NCBI GenBank assembly: GCA_019637225.1
Contig: JAHBWC010000021.1
Coordinates: forward strand, 30,698-94,697
Length of the DNA stretch: 64,000 bases
Source: Labilithrix sp.
GTDB taxonomy: Bacteria; Myxococcota_A; Polyangia; Polyangiales; Polyangiaceae
Direction of reading: 5' to 3'
A program made the position numbers and the translations under genes. Positions 17,350-24,803 of this stretch are shown here, piece by piece (position 1 is the stretch's first letter; every line of letters begins with the position of its first letter). Under the pieces are notes generated by a model. That model saw only the letters and a list, made by a program, of their open reading frames with translations, did not search any database and was not told where the DNA came from.

Positions 17350-18110
17350 TGACGTCCAGGCCTCTCGCGCGGACGATCGGGCGAGCCCGGTCGGCGTCGC
17401 CGCTCGCCCCCGCCCTCCGGGGCGGCGTCCTGGTCGGCGCGGCGGCCATCCTCGCCCTCTCGGCGGCCGCGACGACGGCGTGCGGACCCGGCGAGGGGTC
17501 GACCGGACCCGGACCGCAGACGCCGCCGACCACGACCTCGCCGAGCGCGACGTCACCGCCCGCGACGTCGGGCTCCACGGGCGGGTCACGGCCGGGCCCC
17601 GCGACCGGCGGCACGACGATGACGTCGCCCCCGTCGAGCCCGCCGCCCGCGCCGATGAAGGACGTCGCCCCGTCGACCATGGCGGCGAAGCTCCGCGATA
17701 TCGGGCTCGATCCGACCGCGTTGCCACCCCTGAACAAGCTCGACGCCAAGACCCTCCGCGACGTGATGAACACCTTCACGAAGGCGCTCGGCGTTCAGTG
17801 CAGCCACTGCCACGAGAAGGACTTCCGCGCGCCGACCGCGAACAAGAAGATCGCGACCCACATGTGGAACGACTTCACGCGGGCGCTCGCGCTCGACGGT
17901 GAGCCGGCGGGCGCCGGCGCGCTCTACTGCGACAGCTGTCACGGAGGCCGCGCGCAGTTCCTCGACCGCCGCGACCTCGGCGCGCTCGGCGCATGGATGC
18001 AGGACAACTACGTCGACAAGCTCCGTCGCGCGGACGGCAAGGACAACGGCTGTGACACCTGCCACGGCGATCCGTTCGAGGGGAAGATCCTCTCCAAGCT
18101 CTGGAAATGA
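17349..18110 (+). CDS. Exported triheme cytochrome c-like protein
   Basis: A 253-residue exported protein with three c-type heme sites: C151-SHC-H155, C194-DSC-H198 and C235-DTC-H239. An N-terminal hydrophobic stretch (LVGAAAILALSAAATTACG) is a signal sequence; the Cys in TTACG could be lipidated although the lipobox is weak. About 90 Ser/Thr/Pro/Gly-rich residues link it to the heme domain. The segment around heme 1 (LGVQCSHCHEKDF and KKIATHMW) resembles the reaction-centre-type cytochrome c subunit family seen in many non-phototrophs. Role: periplasmic electron transfer, partner unknown. The start overlaps the stop of the cNMP-binding gene. Confidence 0.8.
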   Translation: MTSRPLARTIGRARSASPLAPALRGGVLVGAAAILALSAAATTACGPGEGSTGPGPQTPPTTTSPSATSPPATSGSTGGSRPGPATGGTTMTSPPSSPPPAPMKDVAPSTMAAKLRDIGLDPTALPPLNKLDAKTLRDVMNTFTKALGVQCSHCHEKDFRAPTANKKIATHMWNDFTRALALDGEPAGAGALYCDSCHGGRAQFLDRRDLGALGAWMQDNYVDKLRRADGKDNGCDTCHGDPFEGKILSKLWK

Positions 18111-18208
18111 GCCACGCCAACGCGGCGAAGAGTGTGTTGAAAACCTGCGGACGGAGCCCGCGTAACATCTCGTAAATAGGGTCGAAATCGACAAACGGAG
18201 CCCGTTCC

Positions 18209-18241
18209 TTGACTCGGGTACGCGTGTTCAGTACGCTGAAC
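18209..18241 (+). promoter_or_regulatory. lexA promoter with overlapping dyad operator
   Basis: TTGACT (18209-18214), 17 nt, TACGCT (18232-18237) form a near-consensus primary-sigma promoter. The dyad GTTCAG-TACG-CTGAAC (18226-18241) covers the whole -10. Transcription starting 7-8 nt after the -10 would begin at about 18244-18245, the GTG start codon. The GTTCAG half-site is shared with the LexA box described for Myxococcus xanthus, so autorepression is likely, though the M. xanthus box has a different full layout. Confidence 0.75.
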
Positions 18242-18244
18242 AAC

Positions 18245-18922
18245 GTGCAAGGACTCACGCAACGTCAGCAGATGGTGCTCGACTTCATTCGCCAGTCGAT
18301 CGCCGATCGCGGTTACCCGCCGACGCTGCGCGAGATCGGCGCGCGAATGGGGATCCGGTCGACCAACGGCGTCAACGATCACCTGCGCGCGCTCGAGCGC
18401 AAAGGCTACCTCACGCGCGAGGACATGAAGTCGCGCGCGCTCCGGCCCACCGCACACGCGAACAGTAATGCGGATCCCGCCGAGGCGCCGAACGGCCTGT
18501 CGAGCCTCCCGCCGCTGTCCGACGACGACGACGTCATCGACGTCCAGGTCCTCGGCCGCGTCGCCGCAGGGCTCCCGCTGTTCGCGGAAGAGCACGTCAT
18601 CGATACGGTGCGCGTCGACCGCGGTCTCCTCAAGGGCGGCCGTGAGGTGTTCGGCCTCCGCGTCCACGGCGACTCGATGATCGAGGCCGGCATCCTCAAC
18701 GGCGACTACATCTTCGTCCGCAAGCAGCTGACCGCGAGCCGCGGCGACATCGTCGTCGCGCTCATCGGCGACGAGGCGACGGTGAAGTACTACTACCCCG
18801 AGAAGGATTACGTGCGCTTCCAGCCCGCCAACAAGGCGATGGCGCCTATCCTGGTCCGGGCGGTCGACTTCAAGCCGACGATGCTCCTCGGCGTCGTCGT
18901 CGGCGTGTTCCGTCGCCTCTGA
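18245..18922 (+). CDS. lexA: LexA repressor, S24 autoprotease
   Basis: LexA represses SOS genes and cleaves itself when RecA filaments form. From GTG 18245 the protein is 225 residues and opens [17 protein letters not shown], the usual LexA N-terminus, followed by the winged helix ([34 protein letters not shown]). The cleavage site is Ala108-Gly109 in RVAAGLP. The catalytic Ser144 sits in HGDSMIEAG and Lys181 in [10 protein letters not shown] longer frame begins with TTG 18209, but that codon is the -35 box, so the shorter start is preferred. A linker of about 25 residues between domains is normal. The DUF4398 gene follows 23 nt downstream. Confidence 0.95.
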   Translation: MQGLTQRQQMVLDFIRQSIADRGYPPTLREIGARMGIRSTNGVNDHLRALERKGYLTREDMKSRALRPTAHANSNADPAEAPNGLSSLPPLSDDDDVIDVQVLGRVAAGLPLFAEEHVIDTVRVDRGLLKGGREVFGLRVHGDSMIEAGILNGDYIFVRKQLTASRGDIVVALIGDEATVKYYYPEKDYVRFQPANKAMAPILVRAVDFKPTMLLGVVVGVFRRL

Positions 18923-18945
18923 ACCCATCCGCAAGGTTTGTCCTT

Positions 18946-19290
18946 GTGTCGGTGCGTGCGGCGCTGGTACGTCTCGTAGCGTCGATGCGGGGCTATCTGC
19001 TGGCGGCGGTGGTCTGCGTGGGGTGGATGCAGGCGGGCTGCGGAGGCGTCTACTACGCCGTCTCCGTGAACGCCGCGGAGGCACGCCTCGAGCAGGCGCG
19101 CGCGATGGGCGCCGAGTCCGCCGCGCCGTACGAGTACTACTACGCGAAGGAACACCTCCGCGAGGCGCAGCACCACGCCTCGGAGGCGAGCTACGGCGAC
19201 GCCGCGACGTACGCGGAGACCGCCGAGACCTACGCGCAGAAGGCGATCGATCTCATGCAGGCCTCGAAGCGAGGCGAGGGCGACAAGTGA
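18946..19290 (+). CDS. DUF4398-type lipoprotein
   Basis: A small envelope lipoprotein of 114 residues. Signal sequence MRGYLLAAVVCVGWMQAGC ends in a lipobox (MQAGC); ATG 18985, the start of that segment, may be the true start. The mature part is helical with tandem motifs (AAPYEYYYAKEHLREAQHHA and YAETAETYAQKAIDLM), as in DUF4398, which is found in front of OmpA-like lipoproteins in proteobacteria. Its stop overlaps the next gene's GTG (GTGA). It likely acts at the cell envelope with its OmpA-domain neighbour. Confidence 0.75.
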   Translation: MSVRAALVRLVASMRGYLLAAVVCVGWMQAGCGGVYYAVSVNAAEARLEQARAMGAESAAPYEYYYAKEHLREAQHHASEASYGDAATYAETAETYAQKAIDLMQASKRGEGDK

Positions 19291-20447
19291 AGACGCGTCC
19301 AGGCTCGCGGGCGGACGGCTCGCGGCTCGGGAGCGCGCGCGAGGCGACGTTGCGGGGCGTCTCGCGGCGCGCGCGCGTCTTCGTGTGCGGAGTCGTGGCC
19401 CTCGTCGTCGGCTCCTCCTGCGCCGCCGGGCCGGTCACGCGCGGGCGCATCGACGGCATCGACGCGGTCGTGAAGAAGGCCGAGGCGAACGGCGCGATGC
19501 GCTGCGCTCCGCGGGAGCTCGCCCTCGCGAAGTCGCACCTCGCCTTCGCTCAGGTGCGGCTCGATCAGGGCAACCTCTCGGGCGCGCAGAGCCACCTCGC
19601 GATCGCCGAGCCCAACGCGCAGGCCGCGTTCGCGAACAGCCCGTCGGACAGGTGCGGCGCGGAGCCGGTGGTCGCGCGCGAGGGCGACCGCGACGGCGAC
19701 GGCATCCTCGACGAGTTCGACTCGTGCCCCGATCAGCGCGAGACCTACAACGGCTACGAGGACATCGACGGCTGCCCCGACGATCCGGACACCGACGGCG
19801 ACGGCATCCCCGACTCGCGCGACGCGTGCCCGCTCGAGCCGGAGGACAAGGACGGCTACCTCGACGACGACGGCTGCCCCGATCCCGACAACGACGCGGA
19901 CGGCATCCCCGACGACAAGGACAAGTGCCCCAACGAGCCGGAGGATCCGGACGGCTTCGAGGACGAGGACGGCTGTCCCGACGAAGACAACGACAACGAC
20001 ACCGTCAAGGACGTCGACGATCTCTGCCCGAACACCCCCGGCCAGCCGACCGGCGAGCGACCCGGCTGTCCGAGCCTCGTGGTCGTGACCGCGAAGGAGA
20101 TCCGGATCACGCAGCAGATCCAGTTCGACACGAACAAGGCCACCATCAAGCCGGTGAGCTTCCCGATCCTCGACGCCGTCTACGACGTCCTCGCGGCGAA
20201 CCCGAAGATCACGCTCGAGGTCCAGGGCCACACGGACAACGTCGGCGCCGCCGCCCACAACCAGAAGCTCTCGCAGCAGCGGGCCGACTCCGTGAAGGCG
20301 TACCTGGCGAAGAAGGGCATCCCGGACGGGCGGCTCGTCTCGAAGGGCTACGGCATGTCCCAGCCGCTCGTGCCGAACAGCAGCGCGTCGAACAAGGCGC
20401 TGAACCGCCGCGTCCAGTTCATTCGGACCGAGGCCGGCGGTCCGTAG
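19287..20447 (+). CDS. DUF4398-TSP3-OmpA lipoprotein
   Basis: A 386-residue outer-membrane lipoprotein that probably binds peptidoglycan. The signal (VFVCGVVALVVGSSC) has a lipobox VGSSC near residue 46. A helical DUF4398-like part follows (RELALAKSHLAFAQVRLDQG), then five Asp-rich thrombospondin type 3 repeats (DGDGILDEFDSCPDQ, DGDGIPDSRDACPLE, DADGIPDDKDKCPNE and others) that should bind calcium, and a C-terminal OmpA domain (QIQFDTNKATIKP, LEVQGHTDNVGAA, QQRADSVKAYLAKKGI, NRRVQFI) with the conserved Asp and Arg for diaminopimelate. GTG 19287 overlaps the upstream stop. This domain order is typical of myxobacterial OmpA proteins. Confidence 0.85.
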   Translation: MKTRPGSRADGSRLGSAREATLRGVSRRARVFVCGVVALVVGSSCAAGPVTRGRIDGIDAVVKKAEANGAMRCAPRELALAKSHLAFAQVRLDQGNLSGAQSHLAIAEPNAQAAFANSPSDRCGAEPVVAREGDRDGDGILDEFDSCPDQRETYNGYEDIDGCPDDPDTDGDGIPDSRDACPLEPEDKDGYLDDDGCPDPDNDADGIPDDKDKCPNEPEDPDGFEDEDGCPDEDNDNDTVKDVDDLCPNTPGQPTGERPGCPSLVVVTAKEIRITQQIQFDTNKATIKPVSFPILDAVYDVLAANPKITLEVQGHTDNVGAAAHNQKLSQQRADSVKAYLAKKGIPDGRLVSKGYGMSQPLVPNSSASNKALNRRVQFIRTEAGGP

Positions 20448-20602
20448 CGCGCGACCCGCGCGAAAAGCGCCGGGTGCGAAGGGGCGGACGCAGGGTCGAA
20501 GGGGGCGACCCGCTCCCGGCGCACGTGTGGGAGACGTCAGCGTGACGGCGCCGACCCGTCGCGGAAACGCTTTCTGCCCCAAAAAAATCCGAAACCGGTG
20601 TA

Positions 20603-22339
20603 ATGGAGCGGCCTGTGAGCTCCTTCAAAGCGTCGACGTTGCGCTCCTTCCTCGTCATCGCCCTCCCGCTCGCAGCCGGCCTCGCGCTCTTCTTTGCGGC
20701 GCCTGCCGCCCGCGCGCAGGGCAAGGCCGAGGGTCCCGCCAAGGCACTTCAGAAGAAGGCCATGGAGGAGGACTACCTCGCGACCGAGTTCACGAAGGCC
20801 GCCGAGAAGCTCGAGAAGGCCATCGGCCAGTGCGGCACCGACAAGTGCTCCGCCCAGCTCCGTTCGCGGCTGAAGCGCGACCTCGGCGTCGTGCAGATCG
20901 GCGGCGGCATCGACAAGGAAAAGGGCATCGCGAGCTTCGTCGAGGCCATCAAGCTCGATCCCACCGTCACGCTCGATCCCGACATCAAGACGAAGGACCT
21001 CGAGCAGGCGTTCGCGGACGCGAAGAAGCGCGCGGCCAGCGGTGGCGGCGCGCCGGCGAACGGCGGCGGCGCGACCCCGGCCGGCGGTCAGCCGGAGGGC
21101 GACTTCGCCCACACGCCCGCCGCCGAGCAGCAGGTCCGCACGCCCATCCCCGTCTACGTCGAGTACGGCGGCGAGGAGCAGCTCACCAAGGTCATCGCCC
21201 GTTACAAGGGCTTCGGCATGACCGAGTGGAAGACCACCGAGCTGAAGAAGATGGGCGACAAGGGCTGGGGCGGCTTGCTCCCCTGCGCCGACGTCCAGCA
21301 GGGCACGACCCAGTACTACCTCCAGGGCTTCGACGCGAACAACGACCCCATCGCCACCGGCGGCGACCGCAACAACCCCTACCGGGTCACGATCACGACG
21401 GAGAAGCCGGAGGAGTCGCCGCACCTCCCGAACGCGTCGCCGCCCACGCAGTGCGCCGACACGGGCGACTGCCCGCCCAACTTCCCCGGCTGCAAGAAGA
21501 CGACGGTCGGACCGGAGAAGATCGAGCCGGTCGGCAAGGACGGCGGCGAGTTCTGCGAAGAAGACAGCGAGTGCAAGAGCAACAAGTGCACGACGGACAA
21601 CAAGTGCACCGACTACGAGGGCCAGAAGAAGGGCCCGAAGCTCTGGGTCGGCCTCTCCGGCGCCATCGACTACACCTTCGTTCCCAGCGCGGACGACGTC
21701 TGCAAGCTCACGGCGCAGGCGACGCCGATCAACGATTCGAACTACTACTGCACGCGCAGCGACGGCAGCGACTACCCGTCGCGTGATCCGTCGCAGGCAG
21801 CGGAGAACAGCGCGATCGTCCTCTCGAAGGACCGCGGCTCGGACAAGGTCACCGGCGGCGGCGCGCTCGGCAACGTTCGCCTCATGCTGACGCTCGACTA
21901 CGCCGTCACGCCGAACGTCCTCGTCGGCGGCCGGCTCGGCCTCGTCCTCAACAGCTACTCGGGCGCCGAGGCCGAGGTCGACGGCAAGCGCTTCGCGGTG
22001 CCGATCCACCTCGAGCTCCGCGCTACCTACGTCATCGGCAAGGACGCGCTCTACAAGAAGGGCTTCGCGCCCTACGCCTTCGGCGGCGCGGGCATCGGCC
22101 AGTTCGAGACCCGCATCCCCGTCCAGGTCATCGAGGCCCCGCCGGGCGCCGCGGCCGCGAAGAAGGACGTCGACGCGTGGCACATCGCCGGCCCGGCCTT
22201 CATCGCGCTCGGCGGCGGCGGACGCTACGCCGTGAACGAGCGCTTCGCGCTCATGTTCGGCCTGCGCGCCAACTTCGCCTTCCTCAACGCCTTCGCCCCG
22301 AGCGTCGGCCCCGAGGTCGGCGGGCAGATCGGCTTCTGA
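20603..22339 (+). CDS. Outer-membrane beta-barrel protein with helical N-terminal domain
   Basis: A 578-residue exported protein. Signal peptide SFLVIALPLAAGLALFFAAPAARA ends before QGKAE. Residues about 40-150 are a helical region (LATEFTKAAEKLEKAIGQCG and IASFVEAIKLDPTVTLDPDI) that looks like degenerate TPR. A beta region with a Cys-rich stretch (CADTGDCPPNFPGCKK and CEEDSECKSNKC) follows, and the last 230 residues are alternating strands of a small barrel (LMLTLDYAVTPNVLVGGRLG, ELRATYVIGKDALY, GGGGRYAVNERFALMFGLRA) ending in Phe (GGQIGF). I do not know the function. ATG 20603 and GTG 20615 are both possible. Confidence 0.75.
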   Translation: MERPVSSFKASTLRSFLVIALPLAAGLALFFAAPAARAQGKAEGPAKALQKKAMEEDYLATEFTKAAEKLEKAIGQCGTDKCSAQLRSRLKRDLGVVQIGGGIDKEKGIASFVEAIKLDPTVTLDPDIKTKDLEQAFADAKKRAASGGGAPANGGGATPAGGQPEGDFAHTPAAEQQVRTPIPVYVEYGGEEQLTKVIARYKGFGMTEWKTTELKKMGDKGWGGLLPCADVQQGTTQYYLQGFDANNDPIATGGDRNNPYRVTITTEKPEESPHLPNASPPTQCADTGDCPPNFPGCKKTTVGPEKIEPVGKDGGEFCEEDSECKSNKCTTDNKCTDYEGQKKGPKLWVGLSGAIDYTFVPSADDVCKLTAQATPINDSNYYCTRSDGSDYPSRDPSQAAENSAIVLSKDRGSDKVTGGGALGNVRLMLTLDYAVTPNVLVGGRLGLVLNSYSGAEAEVDGKRFAVPIHLELRATYVIGKDALYKKGFAPYAFGGAGIGQFETRIPVQVIEAPPGAAAAKKDVDAWHIAGPAFIALGGGGRYAVNERFALMFGLRANFAFLNAFAPSVGPEVGGQIGF

Positions 22340-22376
22340 TCGCCGCGCGCGGCCGGGCCGCGCGCGGTGAGCGCCG

Positions 22377-23600
22377 ATGACGAAGCGAGCTCTCTCGGAC
22401 GCGGCGCGGCGGATCCGGCCGGCCGTCTTCGCGGAGCTCCAGGCGCGGATCGATCGCCTCGCCGCGCGCGGTGAGGAGCTCATCCCGCTGCACATCGGTG
22501 ACACGCACGTGCCGCCGCCCGAGGCGGCCCGGCGGGCGCTCGGCGGCTTCGACGCCGACGACGCCGCGCTTCACCGTTACGGACCGACGGCGGGGCTCGC
22601 TCCTCTCCGCGAGGCGATGGCGAAGGTCCTCGCGCGGCGCGGCCTCGAGGTCGATCCGGTCGCCGAGCTCCTCGTCGGCAACGGCGGGACGCACGCGCTC
22701 TTCTGCGCGGCGCGCGCGGTGCTCGATCCGGGCGACGAGGTCATCGTCGCCGCGCCGTACTGGCCGCTCGCGCCGGGGGTCTTCACCGCGTGCGGCGCCG
22801 TCCCGGTCGAGGCGGCGCTCACGCAGCGCCTCTACGCCGATCCGTCGCTCGATCCGGCGGCGCTCCTGTCCGCGGCCGTGGGCCCGCGCACGAAGGCCGT
22901 CTACTTCATCTCGCCGAACAACCCCGACGGGAAGGTCCTGTCGTCCGCCGAGCTCGAGCGGATCGCCGCGTTCGCGCGCGAGCACGATCTCTGGGTGTTC
23001 GCCGACGAGGTCTACGCCGACGTCGTCTTCGACGGCGCCGCGGCCGCGCCGTCGATCGCCGCGCTCCCCGGAATGCGCGAGCGCACGGTGACGCTCCACT
23101 CGCTCTCGAAGAGCCACGCCCTCGCGGGGCTGCGTGTCGGGTTCATCACCGCGCCCGAGCCCGTCATCGCGGCGGCGCGTCGTGTCTCGACGCACACCGC
23201 GTTCAACGTCGCGCTCGCGATGCAGCGCGCCGCCGTCGCCGCGCTCGCCGACGACGCTTTTCCACGCGCGGCGCGCGACGTGTACCGCGTCGCGCGAGAC
23301 GCGTCGGTCGCCGCGCTCGCCGGCGCGCCGCTCCGCACCTTCGTCGCCGAGGGCGCGACCTACCTCTTCCTCGACTTCGGCCCCGCCATCGAGGAGCGCG
23401 GCGGCGAGCGTCCGCTCTACGCGATCCTCGAGCGCGCCGTCGATCGCGGCGTCCTGCTCGCGCCCGGCGACGCGTTCGGCGGCGCCTACGCGAGCTCGTT
23501 CGCGCGCCTCTGCTACACGAGCGTGCCGCCGGAGCGCGTCGTCTCGGGGATCGAGCGCCTCCGCGACGCCGTCGACGCGTACCTCGCCGACCGGCCGTGA
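22377..23600 (+). CDS. PLP-dependent aminotransferase, class I/II
   Basis: A 407-residue fold-type I aminotransferase. Visible PLP contacts are YGPTAGLAPLREAM, NGGTHALF, the FISPNNPDGKV loop, FADEVYADVVFD (Asp to the pyridine nitrogen, Tyr to O3'), and SLSKSHALAGLRVGF with the Schiff-base Lys. The C-terminal Arg that binds the substrate carboxylate is probably in SSFARLCYTS. Substrate class cannot be fixed; aspartate/aromatic-type or MalY-like activity are options. It starts 37 nt after the barrel protein gene. A second aminotransferase is at 60.1 kb. Confidence 0.85.
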   Translation: MTKRALSDAARRIRPAVFAELQARIDRLAARGEELIPLHIGDTHVPPPEAARRALGGFDADDAALHRYGPTAGLAPLREAMAKVLARRGLEVDPVAELLVGNGGTHALFCAARAVLDPGDEVIVAAPYWPLAPGVFTACGAVPVEAALTQRLYADPSLDPAALLSAAVGPRTKAVYFISPNNPDGKVLSSAELERIAAFAREHDLWVFADEVYADVVFDGAAAAPSIAALPGMRERTVTLHSLSKSHALAGLRVGFITAPEPVIAAARRVSTHTAFNVALAMQRAAVAALADDAFPRAARDVYRVARDASVAALAGAPLRTFVAEGATYLFLDFGPAIEERGGERPLYAILERAVDRGVLLAPGDAFGGAYASSFARLCYTSVPPERVVSGIERLRDAVDAYLADRP

Positions 23601-23610
23601 CGCGCGCGCG

Positions 23611-24528
23611 TCAGCGCACGACGTAGTCGATGTTCGTCGGCTTGCCGGCGCGCACCACGTGCAGCGTGAGGCGCTCGATCGTCCCGCTGCGCAGCTTCGC
23701 GTACGCCTCGACCATGCGCTCGGTGCTCGTCACCTCGATGCCGTTGATCGACACGAGCCGGTCGTTCGTCTCGAGGCCGAGCGTCGCGAGCACGCTCCCC
23801 GGACGGACCCGCACGAGCCGGAAGCCGACGACGCGGTCGCCCTCCTTCTCGGGGGCGAGCGGCGTCCTCATGAGCTCCGCCTGCGCCTCGAGGATGCGGT
23901 CCATCGCGCCGCGATCGATCTGGAACTCGTTCGGTCCCGTCTTCGCGATCTTGCCGGCGAGCTCGCGCGCGAGCGCGCTCGCCGGAGGGGCGGGCGCCGC
24001 GCCGGGCTCGGGCGAAGGGGGAGGCGCGGCCTCGCCGGGCGCGGCGAAGAGGCGCGCCTGACAGAGCGCGCCGTTCCGCTCGAGCCAGACGCGATCGGCG
24101 GCGACGTAGACGACGCGCATGTCCGCGATCGAGCCCCCGCGCTTGCCGAGGTGGCTCTTTCCGCCGACGTCGAGCGCCGCGAACGCCGCGTCCGGTTCCT
24201 CGCCGAGCACCGACGCGACCGCTCGAACGCCGGCGCACGGCGGCGCCGACCGGGGATCGCTCGCGTCGCCGCCCGGCAGAGCGGCCGCCTGCTCGCGGAG
24301 GAGCGCGCCGGTCTCGTGATCGAACGGGTTTCGCTCGAGGATCGCGCTCGCGGAGCGCGATCCTCGAGGGTCGCCGGCGGTGGCCGCCGCTCGCGCCTCC
24401 GCGAAAGGCGCGATCGACGAGGGCATGGCGGCGGCGTCCACCAGCGCGCCGATCGCGTGCGCGTGCAGGAAGGCCGCGAGCGCGACCGACGTCGGGACAG
24501 CGAGCGAGACGATCTTGCGGAGCAACAT
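23611..24528 (-). CDS. gspC: Type II secretion inner-membrane protein GspC
   Basis: GspC links the inner-membrane platform of the type II secretion system to the GspD secretin. The 305-residue protein has one N-terminal transmembrane helix (IVSLAVPTSVALAAFLHA), a homology region (CAGVRAVASVLGEEPDAAFA, MRVVYVAADRVWLERNGALC), a Pro/Ala linker, and a C-terminal PDZ domain (FRLVRVRPGSVLATLGLETN, DRLVSINGIEVTSTERMVEA). The Cys pair in the homology region is conserved in myxobacterial-type GspC. ATG 24528 has GAGGG 7-11 nt upstream and begins the membrane helix; codons upstream in the frame are not coding-like. No other gsp gene is in the window. Confidence 0.85.
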   Translation of the reverse strand: MLLRKIVSLAVPTSVALAAFLHAHAIGALVDAAAMPSSIAPFAEARAAATAGDPRGSRSASAILERNPFDHETGALLREQAAALPGGDASDPRSAPPCAGVRAVASVLGEEPDAAFAALDVGGKSHLGKRGGSIADMRVVYVAADRVWLERNGALCQARLFAAPGEAAPPPSPEPGAAPAPPASALARELAGKIAKTGPNEFQIDRGAMDRILEAQAELMRTPLAPEKEGDRVVGFRLVRVRPGSVLATLGLETNDRLVSINGIEVTSTERMVEAYAKLRSGTIERLTLHVVRAGKPTNIDYVVR

Positions 24529-24803
24529 GGGCACCCTCGCGGTTGCGACGGTCGTGCCGGCCGTCGCCCGCGCGCGTCGACGCCGCTCGCGCTCGGTGGA
24601 ATCCGCTTGGATCTCCGCCCCCTCCACGCTCGCCTGCGGCGGAGCTCCCCCACGCCTCCGCGGGCGCGCTCCCGCTCCGCCCGACAACTTGGCGTCGCGC
24701 GCCGGACCTCCGAACGCGGCCGATGACAACCTGACAACCGACCCGGCGCGTGGGGCCGCCGCTGTTGGTTTCGGGCGCCCCTCGCGCTAGAAGCGCGCTC
24801 CTC

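Noticed and set aside
18209..18211. TTG as the lexA start
   Set aside because: It is the first half of the -35 TTGACT, and the twelve residues it would add are not part of LexA.
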